This document shows, piece after piece, positions 17,942 to 26,963 of a stretch of 64,000 nucleotides of DNA. Made by a program: the position numbers and the translations under genes. Positions within the stretch are counted from its first letter, which is position 1. Every line of letters begins with the position of its first letter. This DNA is from UBA6059 sp965227155 (GTDB taxonomy: Bacteria; Bacteroidota; Bacteroidia; Cytophagales; Cyclobacteriaceae), in contig OZ245731.1 in the NCBI GenBank assembly GCA_965227155.1, forward strand, positions 2,790,001-2,854,000, read 5' to 3'. The notes beneath the pieces were generated by a model, which ran no database searches, was not told the DNA's origin, and saw nothing but the letters and a program-made list of their open reading frames with translations.

Positions 17942-19657
17942 ATGAATTTCAGGAATATAAGGATTCTATTGATTAACCTATTAGTGCTACAGTCAATTTT
18001 GGCTACTGCTCAAAAAATACCCTTCCAGGGAAAATTATTAGAAAATGATGAATTAGTAAATGCGACCCGTGCTTTTACCTTTTCCATTGAAGCCAGAGGC
18101 TGGACGGAGGAGCATCCGGCTGTGGCTATTGTAGATGGTTATTACAGTGTAGTGCTGGGTGACATCACACCATTACCGAATGATCTGTTTCAGGCCACTG
18201 ATAATGAGCTCATGACCATAACCGTTAATGGCGAGTCGTTAGGTGGTGTTACCATATATAAACCGGTGGGTACCTCCAGTGCCTTTAGAAACCAGGATAG
18301 CCAGACAACTGAAACCATCGCGGCCTTTGAAGGGGAGGTTACCGGAACCGGCGTTTGGGGGGATGAAAATACCATCTATGCCGGAGTAAGAGGCATAGGA
18401 AGTGCCTTGGATGGTGGCAATGCAGGAATTTTAGGGGAGGCTACGGTAAGTGCTCAGAGCAATGGCTTTAATTATGGTGTATATGGGCTTTCAAACTCAA
18501 ATGATGGTGCTACCAATGCTGTGGGTTACGGAGTTCGTGGCTCAGTAAATGGCACCTACAGTTTTGGTGTCGGTGTAAGAGGGATAGGCAATAATTCACA
18601 AAATCCTGTAACTCCCGATACTCCAAACCCCAATGTAAATAACTACGGAGGTAATTTCACTGCATCAGGTAATCCCTATGGCAATATGGGTGTTTATGGT
18701 CGCGCGACCGATGATGCCCAAAACCCTGCGGGTGCAATCAACTTCGGGGTTTATGGGGAAGCCTTGGGGTCGGTGCCAGAGAATAACTGGGCCGGATGGT
18801 TTCAAGGCAGAGTGAATGTGACAGATGAGTTTATTGCTCAGGGAAATGCTAATATCAATGGCGATTTTTCAGTTAATGCTAATGCATTTGTAAGTGGAGA
18901 GTTTGGCACTGGCGGAAACGCCAATATCAGTCAGGATGCCAATATCAGTGGTAGTATCAATGTCAGTGGATTTGGCAACTTTAGTGCAGGTGGCAACAAT
19001 GCTGTCTCTTTTGGACCCGCTGACATCTCGTCAAATGACCCTGCAATAGGTGGAAATCTGCCGTTTTTCTTCATGTTTGGGGATGATGGTGGAAATGCGA
19101 CTATAGATTTCAGGATCGAGGATGCCGGACTAGGTGATTACGGGCGCATCATTATCGGCGGGCCTGGAGAAAATATTTTCTTGTCAGGAGCTGATGGAAT
19201 TGGCTTTTTTCCGGGTGATTTAACCACAAACGGCACTCTATTTTCGGGTGATGGCACTGTGCAGCAGTCTGATATCCGTTTAAAAAAGGATATTCAACCT
19301 TTGGGCAATGTGCTTGCCAAAGTCACTAACCTGAGAGGCGTAAGCTATTTCTGGAAAGATGAATCGAAATCTACAGCAAAAAAGATCGGATTTATAGCCC
19401 AGGAGGTGGAGCAGGAATTCCCGGAGCTTGTACAAACGGCTGATGACGGTTACAAGGCTGTCAATTACGCTGAAATGACAGCAGTATTGTTAGAAGCAGT
19501 AAAGGCACTAAACAATAAGATAGAGAACTTAGAAGATCATATAGAGACGCTTTCCAGTGCAAATGCTACACTCCAGGCACAGTTTAATCAGCTTGTCAAG
19601 AATGGCACACGTGCTGTAGAAAAGCAGGCAATCAAAGCTCAGGCAGATCAAAAGTAA
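17942..19657 (+). CDS. Secreted protein with C-terminal S74 intramolecular chaperone (tail-fibre-type) domain
   Basis: The 571-residue product has a signal peptide (about 1-23, ATAQK). The N-terminal part (KIPFQGKLLENDELVNATRAFTFSI) is the leader module often seen before such fibres. The middle is Gly/Asn-rich repeats (VYGRATDDAQNP and NxxGxF motifs) resembling a trimeric beta-helix stalk. Residues about 441-525 are the peptidase S74 domain: SDIRLKKDIQPL, FWKDE, IGFIAQEVEQEFPELV, NYAEMTAVLLEAV. A coiled coil of about 35 residues ends it. S74 domains trimerise fibres and then cut themselves off. It is 7 bases upstream of a T9SS cargo gene, probably in one operon. No phage genes are present. 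Confidence 0.87.
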   Translation: MNFRNIRILLINLLVLQSILATAQKIPFQGKLLENDELVNATRAFTFSIEARGWTEEHPAVAIVDGYYSVVLGDITPLPNDLFQATDNELMTITVNGESLGGVTIYKPVGTSSAFRNQDSQTTETIAAFEGEVTGTGVWGDENTIYAGVRGIGSALDGGNAGILGEATVSAQSNGFNYGVYGLSNSNDGATNAVGYGVRGSVNGTYSFGVGVRGIGNNSQNPVTPDTPNPNVNNYGGNFTASGNPYGNMGVYGRATDDAQNPAGAINFGVYGEALGSVPENNWAGWFQGRVNVTDEFIAQGNANINGDFSVNANAFVSGEFGTGGNANISQDANISGSINVSGFGNFSAGGNNAVSFGPADISSNDPAIGGNLPFFFMFGDDGGNATIDFRIEDAGLGDYGRIIIGGPGENIFLSGADGIGFFPGDLTTNGTLFSGDGTVQQSDIRLKKDIQPLGNVLAKVTNLRGVSYFWKDESKSTAKKIGFIAQEVEQEFPELVQTADDGYKAVNYAEMTAVLLEAVKALNNKIENLEDHIETLSSANATLQAQFNQLVKNGTRAVEKQAIKAQADQK

Positions 19658-19664
19658 TTGGGCT

Positions 19665-21515
19665 ATGCATAAATGTCATCAGATTATAATCACAATTGCA
19701 TTGCTCATTTTGCCTGGCATTTTGAATGCACAACTAAGGCAGGCGGGCTATGCGGTTTCAATGGCTACCGGCCAATCTATCCAAGGAAGTTTTACCCACA
19801 CGGTTATTGCTGGTGAGCCGGGTAGTGGTGTACAGTTGGCTGCTGCCACCAGGCAGGCATTTACCGGTTATTTGGCAGGCCAGGAAATTACATTTTCGTT
19901 TGGCTTACGCCGTGACAGTATCATTCTTTCTACCATCTATGCTGCCATGGGCGGGGAAGATTGGGTCAACAACAACGGTTGGTTAACCAACCCTGACATC
20001 AATGCATGGAACGGTGTTAGTCTGAATGGTAACCTTCGTGTATCGGCGATAAACCTGTCAGCCAATGGGCTTGATAATGATTTACCGTCGGCAGTACTTG
20101 GACTATCCAACTTGGAAACTTTAAACCTGGCCAATAATGATATTTCAGCATTGCCGGATTTAAGTGGTATGCCCGCGCTACAATCCGTGGATGTTCGTAA
20201 CAACAGGCTTGGGTTTACCGATATTATCCCAAACCTGACCTTACCGGATTTCCAATATGCGCCGCAGAAGAAATATGGTGAAGTTTATAGGGATACCATC
20301 CCAAAAGGAAATGATTACACCATCCAAAGTCCTTTGCCGGGAGATAACAATGTGCAGTGGCTTTTTGAAGAGAGCACATTAAATGGTGCTACCAATGACA
20401 GCTATTTCATTGATAGTATCAATTTTAATTCGATGGGGGCATACAGTGTGCGGGCAACCAACTCGGCAGTGCCGGGACTTACTTTGGAATCTGAGCCGCA
20501 GATTATTCTTGCCAGCGCTAATGTACAGGGTACTGCTTTTCTGGAAGATAATATCACCCCGCTATCCGAGGGGGAGGCTACTTTGTTTATCATCAAGGAA
20601 GGCCCTTTCGACAGTGCGCAAACGGTGATTCTTGGTAGCGACGGATTTTATAATTTCCAGAATATAGTACTTGGCAACTATATCCTGAGGGTGAGGGGTG
20701 ATGTGACTGAATACCTTCAAACCTATTACCGCAATGACGAAGCTTGGAACCTGGGAGATACTCTTTTTCTGAGAGAAAACATTGAGGGTGTAGACACCCG
20801 AATGATACCTGTGCCAGCTCCTCTGCCGCCGGATCCTGAAAACGATAACGTAACCTTTGGGGTGTTGGAAATAGATACCGACAACTTCCCGGAGTTATTT
20901 GCTGATGATCCAGGAGGGCGTTTGTTGGCCAGGAGAAGGGTGAGGAAGGCCGGTGTATCATTCAATAGGGCCAGGTTTACCAACCGTACCCAGGACGAAG
21001 ATTTTGAGCTTATTGCCTATCGTGAAACGGATGATGAAGGGCAATTCTCTTTCGACAACTTACCTGATGGTTTGTATCGAATCAACTTCGATTTTCCCGG
21101 TATCCCGACTGACCCTAACTCATTTGTAGAGTTTGAGCTGGGGCAGGACGGTGATGTGGATGAAAACACCATTGAACTCTTGGCTGAGATCAGGCCTGAA
21201 GGGATTGTGGTTGAAAAAATTGAGGAGACTGGGATTCTTAGCAGTATGGTCAAGTCCGTAAATGCCTGGCCCAATCCTTTTCACGATCAGTTTGAATATC
21301 AGTTTGTACTTGCTAAAAACAAGGTCAGGCTGGTCACTATTGATGTGATTGATATGCAAGGCAGGCTGTTGCACAGGGAAACAAAATACACCCAGGCCGG
21401 GTCTAACCAATTGACCATAAAGCCTAAAGGTATGTCAGCCGGATTGTATTTAGTAGTGCTGAAAAATACCTACACGGATGAGGCTTTGTCGGTGCATAGG
21501 GTAGTGAAGTATTAA
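19665..21515 (+). CDS. Secreted LRR / carboxypeptidase-regulatory-like protein with type A T9SS sorting domain
   Basis: The product has 616 residues: a signal peptide (LPGILNAQL, cut near 23), a leader common to T9SS cargo, a short leucine-rich repeat block (about 130-183: LSNLETLNLANNDISALPDLSG), then two prealbumin-like beta folds (about 285-355 and 415-510). The C-terminus from about 534 (VNAWPNPFHDQFEY ... DMQGRLLHRE ... GLYLVVL) is a type A sorting domain. It is predicted to be exported by T9SS and attached to the surface or released. It follows the S74 protein by 7 bases and is closed by a strong hairpin. Binding targets are unknown. Confidence 0.85.
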   Translation: MHKCHQIIITIALLILPGILNAQLRQAGYAVSMATGQSIQGSFTHTVIAGEPGSGVQLAAATRQAFTGYLAGQEITFSFGLRRDSIILSTIYAAMGGEDWVNNNGWLTNPDINAWNGVSLNGNLRVSAINLSANGLDNDLPSAVLGLSNLETLNLANNDISALPDLSGMPALQSVDVRNNRLGFTDIIPNLTLPDFQYAPQKKYGEVYRDTIPKGNDYTIQSPLPGDNNVQWLFEESTLNGATNDSYFIDSINFNSMGAYSVRATNSAVPGLTLESEPQIILASANVQGTAFLEDNITPLSEGEATLFIIKEGPFDSAQTVILGSDGFYNFQNIVLGNYILRVRGDVTEYLQTYYRNDEAWNLGDTLFLRENIEGVDTRMIPVPAPLPPDPENDNVTFGVLEIDTDNFPELFADDPGGRLLARRRVRKAGVSFNRARFTNRTQDEDFELIAYRETDDEGQFSFDNLPDGLYRINFDFPGIPTDPNSFVEFELGQDGDVDENTIELLAEIRPEGIVVEKIEETGILSSMVKSVNAWPNPFHDQFEYQFVLAKNKVRLVTIDVIDMQGRLLHRETKYTQAGSNQLTIKPKGMSAGLYLVVLKNTYTDEALSVHRVVKY

Positions 21516-21522
21516 GTATCTA

Positions 21523-21560
21523 TTACAGGGTGATTTTAGGTCACCCTGTAAACTATTTAG
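21523..21560 (+). terminator. Strong terminator-like hairpin after the LRR/T9SS gene
   Basis: TTACAGGGTGA (21523-21533) pairs perfectly with TCACCCTGTAA (21541-21551), an 11-bp stem with a 7-base loop. The T run after it is weak (ACTATTT), so termination may be partial. Confidence 0.65.
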
Positions 21561-21567
21561 CTACATT

Positions 21568-21575
21568 TATCTTTG
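21568..21575 (+). promoter_or_regulatory. Promoter -7 box for the DUF1835 gene
   Basis: TATCTTTG matches the Bacteroidetes -7 consensus TAnnTTTG exactly. It lies 32 bases upstream of the predicted start and just after the preceding terminator hairpin. No good -33 TTTG is seen at 19-21 bases upstream. Confidence 0.4.
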
Positions 21576-21606
21576 ATCTGCCAAATGGATTAAAAACTAT
21601 CAGACT

Positions 21607-22359
21607 TTGCAAAATCTTTATCACATACTCAATGGCGATGCGCTGCTGGATCAATTTCCAAAATCAATCAAAGGAGAAAAAATCATTCTCAGAGAATGCC
21701 TTGTCGAAGGTGATGTGCAAGGGGATTCCTTTGAATCATTTTGCCAGGTAAGAGCAGATTATCTTCAGCAGGCTTACGGCCAAATTGTAGATGTTGATTA
21801 CCACACGGAGGTTGTTCCAGAATTCGAAAAGATCCTTGCCATTCCACAGGGGAGTGTGGTAAACCTGTGGTTTGAGGATGATTTGTTTTGCCAGGTAAAT
21901 TTCTGGTTTGCCCTTCATTTGTTAGCACAAACGGGCAAAGAGGTTGAGGCATATTTGGTTAGACCTGAGGAGCATACAGAGTATGGGTTTGGGTACTACG
22001 AACCTCATGAGCTTGTGTGGCTACTTAAGACCAGAGTATCCATCACAGCGCTGGAGAAGCTATCGCAATTGTGGTTGGCCTACCAGGCAAATGATTTGGC
22101 ACATTTGAGAGAAATTGCTTCTGGGCTTGATAAGGAATACCCTTTCATAGCTAATGCAGTGCAGGCGCATCTGGATCGTATACCCTCAAAGAATAATCCC
22201 GGCAAACCCAAAATGATTCTTAGCCAGATTATGAACGAACTGGATACAGAAGATTTTGGTGAGGTATTTCAGGAATTTAATCATAGGGCCTCCATCTATG
22301 GATTTGGTGATCTACAGGTGAAACGACTTTTTGATGAGTTAATTGATGAATCTTCCTAA
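21607..22359 (+). CDS. DUF1835 domain-containing protein
   Basis: The product has 250 residues. It begins with the DUF1835 hallmark YHILNGDALLDQFP, then IILRECLVEGDV and NLWFEDDLFCQVNFWFALHLL. A TTG codon at 21607 is the only start that keeps the hallmark N-terminus; no in-frame ATG lies upstream. The protein appears cytoplasmic. The family has no established function. It converges with the EEP-family lipoprotein gene, the two stops being 13 bases apart. A promoter-like box precedes it. Confidence 0.85.
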   Translation: MQNLYHILNGDALLDQFPKSIKGEKIILRECLVEGDVQGDSFESFCQVRADYLQQAYGQIVDVDYHTEVVPEFEKILAIPQGSVVNLWFEDDLFCQVNFWFALHLLAQTGKEVEAYLVRPEEHTEYGFGYYEPHELVWLLKTRVSITALEKLSQLWLAYQANDLAHLREIASGLDKEYPFIANAVQAHLDRIPSKNNPGKPKMILSQIMNELDTEDFGEVFQEFNHRASIYGFGDLQVKRLFDELIDESS

Positions 22360-22372
22360 ACGTACTAATCGG

Positions 22373-23395
22373 CTATTGTCGGTTTTCTTTAAAGAAGCTA
22401 GCCATCACCGGTAAATGGTCGCTGATCATGCGCATGCTATCAGGACTGAAAAAATTCTGTACTGCTACAGCTACGGCAACTTCTTTAGCCATACCCTGGT
22501 TGTAAATAATGTAATCCAATCTTCTCATGGGATCATCGGCAGGATGGGTATATACACCAGTATCCAGCGGATCAATCATTCCTGAAAACTGATCATTGCC
22601 GGCCTTAAGCAAGTCAAGCTCCTCGCTGGAGGGGTAGGCATTAAAATCACCCGCCATCAAAAGGTTAGCCTCTTTATCCTGTTGCAGTATTTTGGCAAAC
22701 TGATCCATCAATACATTGATTTGACCTTTTCGCATCGCAATGTCTCTTTCATTGCGTCCGGCTTTCAGATGTACACCCGTAAGCCAAAAATTATAATTAG
22801 GTTCTGGGAAAATTTGTAAAGTCCACATTCGGGTGTTGATCATCTGCTGCGTTTCAAGTTTGCCGTCCTGCGTGGTGTAATCGGGCAGAGGCGTATGTAA
22901 CCTGCCGTAAGATTGCAGCATACCCATTGGCACTTTACTCATTACTACCACATTCATATACCAGGTTAAGCTGGGGGCATCTGCAAAAAACTGGTAGCCC
23001 ATATCTGATAGCGAATCCTCAGCAAGTTTTTTAAGGTATTTTGCAGACTCAAATTCCTGCAGTAGCACTATGTCTGCATCCGCTTTTTTGATGGCCTGCA
23101 GCAAAAGGCTTGTGCGTGCAGCCATATTTTCCGGCGGATTGTCTTCCCTTGCATTGTTGATGTAAGGATCATCAAACGGATCTACAAAATGCTCCACATT
23201 CCATGAAAGTATCGAAAAATGATCTCCGGTTGGGAATTCATAGTCCATTGGAAGAGCAATCGTAGAAGACAGGGACACAGGTTCTCTGGTCGTTTTTTGA
23301 CTATGATCATTTGGGTTTTCAGAGGCATACTGGCAACCTACCAAAAGCATCGGTAATGTGGCAATCAAGAGTATGTGGCGAAATGAATTCAACAT
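22373..23395 (-). CDS. Endonuclease/exonuclease/phosphatase (EEP) family lipoprotein
   Basis: The product has 340 residues. Its lipoprotein signal peptide ends LPMLLVGC (Cys21). The mature part has the EEP (DNase I-like) active-site motifs in order: ILSWNVEHF (Asn), DIVLLQEFES (catalytic Glu), LTGVHLKAG (His), MAGDFNAYPSSEE (Asp/Asn) and MISDHLPVMASF (Asp-His). The metal-dependent phosphodiesterase or phosphatase core is therefore intact. An envelope location suggests action on extracellular DNA, nucleotides or phospholipids; the substrate is not predictable. It stands as a single gene converging on the DUF1835 gene. Confidence 0.88.
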   Translation of the reverse strand: MLNSFRHILLIATLPMLLVGCQYASENPNDHSQKTTREPVSLSSTIALPMDYEFPTGDHFSILSWNVEHFVDPFDDPYINNAREDNPPENMAARTSLLLQAIKKADADIVLLQEFESAKYLKKLAEDSLSDMGYQFFADAPSLTWYMNVVVMSKVPMGMLQSYGRLHTPLPDYTTQDGKLETQQMINTRMWTLQIFPEPNYNFWLTGVHLKAGRNERDIAMRKGQINVLMDQFAKILQQDKEANLLMAGDFNAYPSSEELDLLKAGNDQFSGMIDPLDTGVYTHPADDPMRRLDYIIYNQGMAKEVAVAVAVQNFFSPDSMRMISDHLPVMASFFKENRQ

Positions 23396-23501
23396 GAATT
23401 AAGGTTATTGTTAGTAAATTTAGAGCTAGCGAAATCTTTCCTCAAAAGTATACCCTATACCGCTATTGAAAGGGTATTTAAACTTTAAGAAACTGTTGTT
23501 T

Positions 23502-23885
23502 ATGAACAGATACACCTCCGTAAAGGATTATATAGCTCAACAGCCAGAAGCTTCAAAAGCCAAACTCACGCAACTCAGGGCTATTATTATGGAATGTGTG
23601 CCTGAAGCTGAAGAAGGCATCAACTATAATATTGCAGCATTTGCCTTAATTCCGGGTGGTAAGCGTGACCAACAGATTATGATGGCCGGGTTTAAAAACC
23701 ATGTTGGCTTTTATCCGGGACCCCAGACCATCAGCCATTTTGAGCAGGAACTGAAGCCTTTCAAAACCAGCAAGGGTGCTATTCAACTCTCTTTAAAGGA
23801 GCCACTACCTGTTGATTTGATAAAAAAGATGGTTAATTATCGCAGATTGCAATTATCACCCAATACAATTCAGGCAACTCAATAA
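23502..23885 (+). CDS. DUF1801 (YdhG-like) protein
   Basis: I start this at ATG 23502 rather than the upstream TTG at 23466, because the family normally begins near the (Y)xSVxDYIAQQP motif. That gives about 127 residues. The DUF1801 core is visible: YIAQQPEASKAKLTQLRAII, EGINYNIAAF, NHVGFYPGPQTI and KGAIQLSL, ending in the helix DLIKKMVNYR. Distant relatives include iron-chaperone (frataxin-like fold) proteins. The gene heads a co-directional trio with a YdeI-type gene 20 bases downstream, which carries a related domain. Function is unproven. Confidence 0.8.
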   Translation: MNRYTSVKDYIAQQPEASKAKLTQLRAIIMECVPEAEEGINYNIAAFALIPGGKRDQQIMMAGFKNHVGFYPGPQTISHFEQELKPFKTSKGAIQLSLKEPLPVDLIKKMVNYRRLQLSPNTIQATQ

Positions 23886-23905
23886 AGCTGCTGCCGAACT
23901 TAAAA

Positions 23906-24550
23906 ATGGATCAAAATAGCGCCATATATCAAAAAATAGAAGCATTTCTCGTAGAGGGATGTGGCCGATGTGACTTCTACCGGACTCCTCAATGCAAGGT
24001 GATTCAGTGGAATGAGGTGCTTATCCACTTGCGGGCTATTGCGTTGGAATCAGCACTGGTGGAGGAATTTAAATGGTCACAACCTTGCTACACTTATCAG
24101 GGGAAAAATGTGATCATCATCTCAGCTTTGAAAAGCAATGCCTTTATTTCCTTTTTTAAGGGGTCATTGCTAGCGGACAAATACAATGTATTAAAAGCGC
24201 CAGGCAAGAGTTCCCAGGCAGGAAGATATATGCCATTTGATTCGGTGGCCCAGGTCGAATCACGTAAAACCTGGATTCAGGAATATATCGCAGAGGCTAT
24301 CGAGCTCGAAAAGCAAGGTAAAAAAGTAGCTTTCAAAACCGAATCAGAACCTATCCCGGCAGAGCTGGAAGAAAGGTTTACCGCAGAGCCCTATTTTAAG
24401 GAAGCGTTTTATGCCCTGACACGCGGGCGACAAAGAGGGTATTTATTGTATTTCAATCAGGCCAAACAGTCTGCTACCCGGGCAGCCAGGATTGAAAAAT
24501 ATGCAGCCATGATAAGACAGGGAAAGGGTATGCATGATAATTTTAAGTAA
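23906..24550 (+). CDS. YdeI/OmdA family protein (DUF1801 + bacteriocin-protection-type C-terminus)
   Basis: The product has 214 residues. The N-terminal half (about 20-130) has the DUF1801 fold, with EFKWSQPCYTYQGKNVIII and NAFISFFKGSLL. The C-terminal half has the OmdA-type helical segment: LEERFTAEPYFKEAFYALTRGRQRGYLLYF, then ATRAARIEKYAAMIRQGKG. Relatives in enterobacteria (YdeI) have been linked to antimicrobial peptide tolerance, but this role should not be transferred with certainty. No signal peptide is seen. It lies 20 bases after the DUF1801 gene, probably in one operon. Confidence 0.85.
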   Translation: MDQNSAIYQKIEAFLVEGCGRCDFYRTPQCKVIQWNEVLIHLRAIALESALVEEFKWSQPCYTYQGKNVIIISALKSNAFISFFKGSLLADKYNVLKAPGKSSQAGRYMPFDSVAQVESRKTWIQEYIAEAIELEKQGKKVAFKTESEPIPAELEERFTAEPYFKEAFYALTRGRQRGYLLYFNQAKQSATRAARIEKYAAMIRQGKGMHDNFK

Positions 24551-24592
24551 GGAAACATTGATCAAAAATTCAGATATCACGTACAAGTATTT

Positions 24593-24895
24593 ATGAAATC
24601 TACAACAGCTATTCATCCATATTCTTTTTTTAGGCTCCCATTTGTATTGTTGGCTTTATTAGCCATCCCATTCATAGCCATGCTGGTTACCGATGAGGTA
24701 ACATGGTCGGCTTTTGATTTTCTGGTGATGGGTATTCTGCTTTTTACTATTGGCATAACCATTTCAACCATCTTGCATTTTGCACAAACACGGTTGTATC
24801 GTTTATTATTTATTGGTTTAGCTATGCTCGCTTTCTTATTGATCTGGCTTGAGCTGGCGGTTGGTTTATTCGGAACTGCATTCGCCGGCAGCTGA
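24593..24895 (+). CDS. Small membrane protein, three predicted helices
   Basis: The product has 100 residues, of which most are hydrophobic. Likely membrane helices are at about 13-34, 41-62 and 68-95. No family is recognised. It follows the YdeI-type gene by 42 bases and may be the last gene of that unit. It resembles small inner-membrane proteins of unknown role often found near SRPBCC/DUF1801 genes in Bacteroidetes, but this is only a resemblance. Confidence 0.6.
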   Translation: MKSTTAIHPYSFFRLPFVLLALLAIPFIAMLVTDEVTWSAFDFLVMGILLFTIGITISTILHFAQTRLYRLLFIGLAMLAFLLIWLELAVGLFGTAFAGS

Positions 24896-25066
24896 ACCAT
24901 TTACCAACAAAGCTTTGAGATAAGTCTTATCTGTACTTGCTACTATTAGCAATTGAGTTCCTCAGTTGGCATTAAAATGGATTTGTAGAATTTTTTGTGG
25001 AACTCTGGAAAAGTTTTTTACTCAAATCAGCAGTATATTAACACAATATAATTGCTGGTTTTATCC

Positions 25067-26236
25067 ATGACAAGAAAAGAATTTTTGAAGGTTTGTGGGA
25101 TTCTGGGTATTTCCATGCCTTTTTCTTCAGTACTCACCGCTTGTGGGGAAGAAGCTTTAGGGAAAAGCAATTTCTCAGGCAAAGTAATCATTATAGGTGC
25201 AGGGGCTGGCGGAATGGCAGCGGCATATTTGTTAAACCAGCAGGGCATAGACTTTGAAATACTCGAAGCTTCTTCTACTTATGGAGGAAGGATGAAAATC
25301 AATACTGATTTTGCAGATTTTCCTATCCCTTTGGGGGCTGAATGGATCCATACCAATCCTAACGTTTTTAGGACCATCATGAATGATCCACAGCTTACTG
25401 TGGATGTAGCCACAAAAAATTATGATAGCAGCCGGGATACCTTTGCCATTTGGGATAATGGAGCCCTCTCGGTAGAAAGACTGGATGATGCTGACATTAA
25501 ATTCGTCAACTATTCCTGGTACAACTTCTTCACTGATTACATACTACCTTCAATAGCTACCAGGATAAACTACAATGCCATAGTAGAATCGATTGACTAC
25601 AGCGGTGATAAGGTATCCATTCGCACACAGCAGGGTGATTTCACTGCTGACAAAGTGGTGGTCTCTGTACCACTTAAAATATTGCAAGAAGGATTGATCA
25701 GTTTTGAGCCGGCTTTACCCAATGAAAAACAACAGGCGATCGATTCTTTGCCCATTTGGGATGGATTTAAGGCTTTTTTTGAGTTCTCCGAAAAGTTTTA
25801 CGACACGCAAATCGGTATACCCACTATTCCTGAATCGGCCGGACAAAAACTATACTATGATGCCTCCTACGGCCAGGATACCAATCACCACATACTGGGA
25901 TTATTTACGGTTGGCGTCCCGGCCGGGGAATACATAGGCCTATCCTCTGAGGAGCTGAAAAGCAAAGTGCTGGCGGAGCTTGATCAGATGTATGATCAGA
26001 AAGCTTCTGCAAGCTATATCCGTCATATTAGCCAGAACTGGAATGGCGAGCCGTTTATCAGAGGAGGCTACCTCTCCGATTATGCGGATTGGCGCACGGT
26101 GAGAAGGCTGGGCAGTCCGGTTGCTGATAAAGTTTATTTTGCTGGAGGCCCATATACAGATGGTGAGGACTGGGTTTCCGTACATGTTGCCGCCCAATCT
26201 GCCAGAGTAGCCATAGATCAGCTGATGAAAAGCTGA
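25067..26236 (+). CDS. FAD-dependent amine-oxidase-like lipoprotein
   Basis: I choose ATG 25067 over TTG 25052 because it places the N-terminal signal correctly (MTRKEFLKVCGILG...). This gives 389 residues. The signal resembles a Tat lipoprotein with Arg-Lys instead of Arg-Arg, followed by a lipobox at SSVLTAC. The FAD-binding Rossmann motif is KVIIIGAGAGGMAAAYLL. ASSTYGGRMKI, then GAEWIH, follow the flavin amine oxidase family, as does the C-terminal VYFAGGPY. The substrate is not predictable, perhaps an amine or a carotenoid-like molecule. It stands alone on the plus strand. Confidence 0.85.
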   Translation: MTRKEFLKVCGILGISMPFSSVLTACGEEALGKSNFSGKVIIIGAGAGGMAAAYLLNQQGIDFEILEASSTYGGRMKINTDFADFPIPLGAEWIHTNPNVFRTIMNDPQLTVDVATKNYDSSRDTFAIWDNGALSVERLDDADIKFVNYSWYNFFTDYILPSIATRINYNAIVESIDYSGDKVSIRTQQGDFTADKVVVSVPLKILQEGLISFEPALPNEKQQAIDSLPIWDGFKAFFEFSEKFYDTQIGIPTIPESAGQKLYYDASYGQDTNHHILGLFTVGVPAGEYIGLSSEELKSKVLAELDQMYDQKASASYIRHISQNWNGEPFIRGGYLSDYADWRTVRRLGSPVADKVYFAGGPYTDGEDWVSVHVAAQSARVAIDQLMKS

Positions 26237-26263
26237 TTTATGATGAATAAGATTAATTTTTTT

Positions 26264-26292
26264 GCCAATCGATTCCGAGGAGTTTTAGGTTT
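26264..26292 (+). repeat. 29-base direct repeat, copy 1
   Basis: This segment (GCCAATCGATTCCGAGG then AGTTTTAGGTTT) matches 26935-26963 at 27 of 29 positions, in the same orientation. The two copies flank the SRPBCC gene 671 bases apart. Confidence 0.6.
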
Positions 26293-26425
26293 CAGTATTG
26301 TGCAGTTTTGTTTTTTTGAAATTTTTAGTAATTATCAAATTTGTAATTATGTCAAAATTTAGCTTTAACCATCAACCAATATCAATAATATAAACTAGCT
26401 TCCCTTACTTTTTTAAACTATCAAA

Positions 26426-26851
26426 ATGTCTACATCAAACACGTTTATTACCGTTAATACCAGCATCATTGCTCCCCTTAATAGAGTTTGGGATTGCTGG
26501 ACTAACCCTCAGCATATTACCCGATGGAATTTTGCTTCAGACGATTGGTGTTGCCCGTCCGCTGAGAATGATGCAGTGTCTGGTGGTCATTTCAGTTGGC
26601 GTATGGAAGCCAAAGATGGTAGCATGGGTTTTGATTTTGCAGGAACTTACGATAAGGTCGAAAAGCACAAAGCCATCCGTTATCGGCTGGGTGATGGGAG
26701 GCGGGTAGAAATCACTTTCTTACAAGAGGGGGAAAGCATTCAGCTTACAGAATCCTTTGAAGCAGAAGGCACCCATACCGATGAGCAACAGCGAGCAGGC
26801 TGGCAGGCGATCCTCGAAAATTTCAGAAAATATGTTGAGGGCTTAAGTTAA
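26426..26851 (+). CDS. SRPBCC (START/AHSA1-like) family protein
   Basis: The product has 141 residues with the activator-of-Hsp90-ATPase-like (AHSA1) fold: ITVNTSIIAPLNRVWDCWTNPQHITRWNFAS at the start, then GHFSWRMEA, TYDKVEKHKAIRYRL, and the amphipathic final helix GWQAILENFRKYVE. Such proteins bind hydrophobic ligands; many act as polyketide cyclases or stress proteins, but no specific ligand can be named. It is a single gene with no signal peptide. It is flanked on both sides by a 29-base direct repeat. Confidence 0.87.
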   Translation: MSTSNTFITVNTSIIAPLNRVWDCWTNPQHITRWNFASDDWCCPSAENDAVSGGHFSWRMEAKDGSMGFDFAGTYDKVEKHKAIRYRLGDGRRVEITFLQEGESIQLTESFEAEGTHTDEQQRAGWQAILENFRKYVEGLS

Positions 26852-26934
26852 CGGTAAAGCCTGAAGGATATTCAGTAAACAGGATGATCGGAAGCAGGGG
26901 CAAATGCCAATTTCATTCCCATAATAATATGGCA

Positions 26935-26963
26935 GCCAATTGATTCCGGGGAGTTTTAGGTTT
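26935..26963 (+). repeat. 29-base direct repeat, copy 2
   Basis: This is the second copy of the 26264-26292 repeat. It runs into the last codons of the downstream minus-strand gene (stop at 26956), so the repeat now supplies part of that gene's 3' end. Confidence 0.6.
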
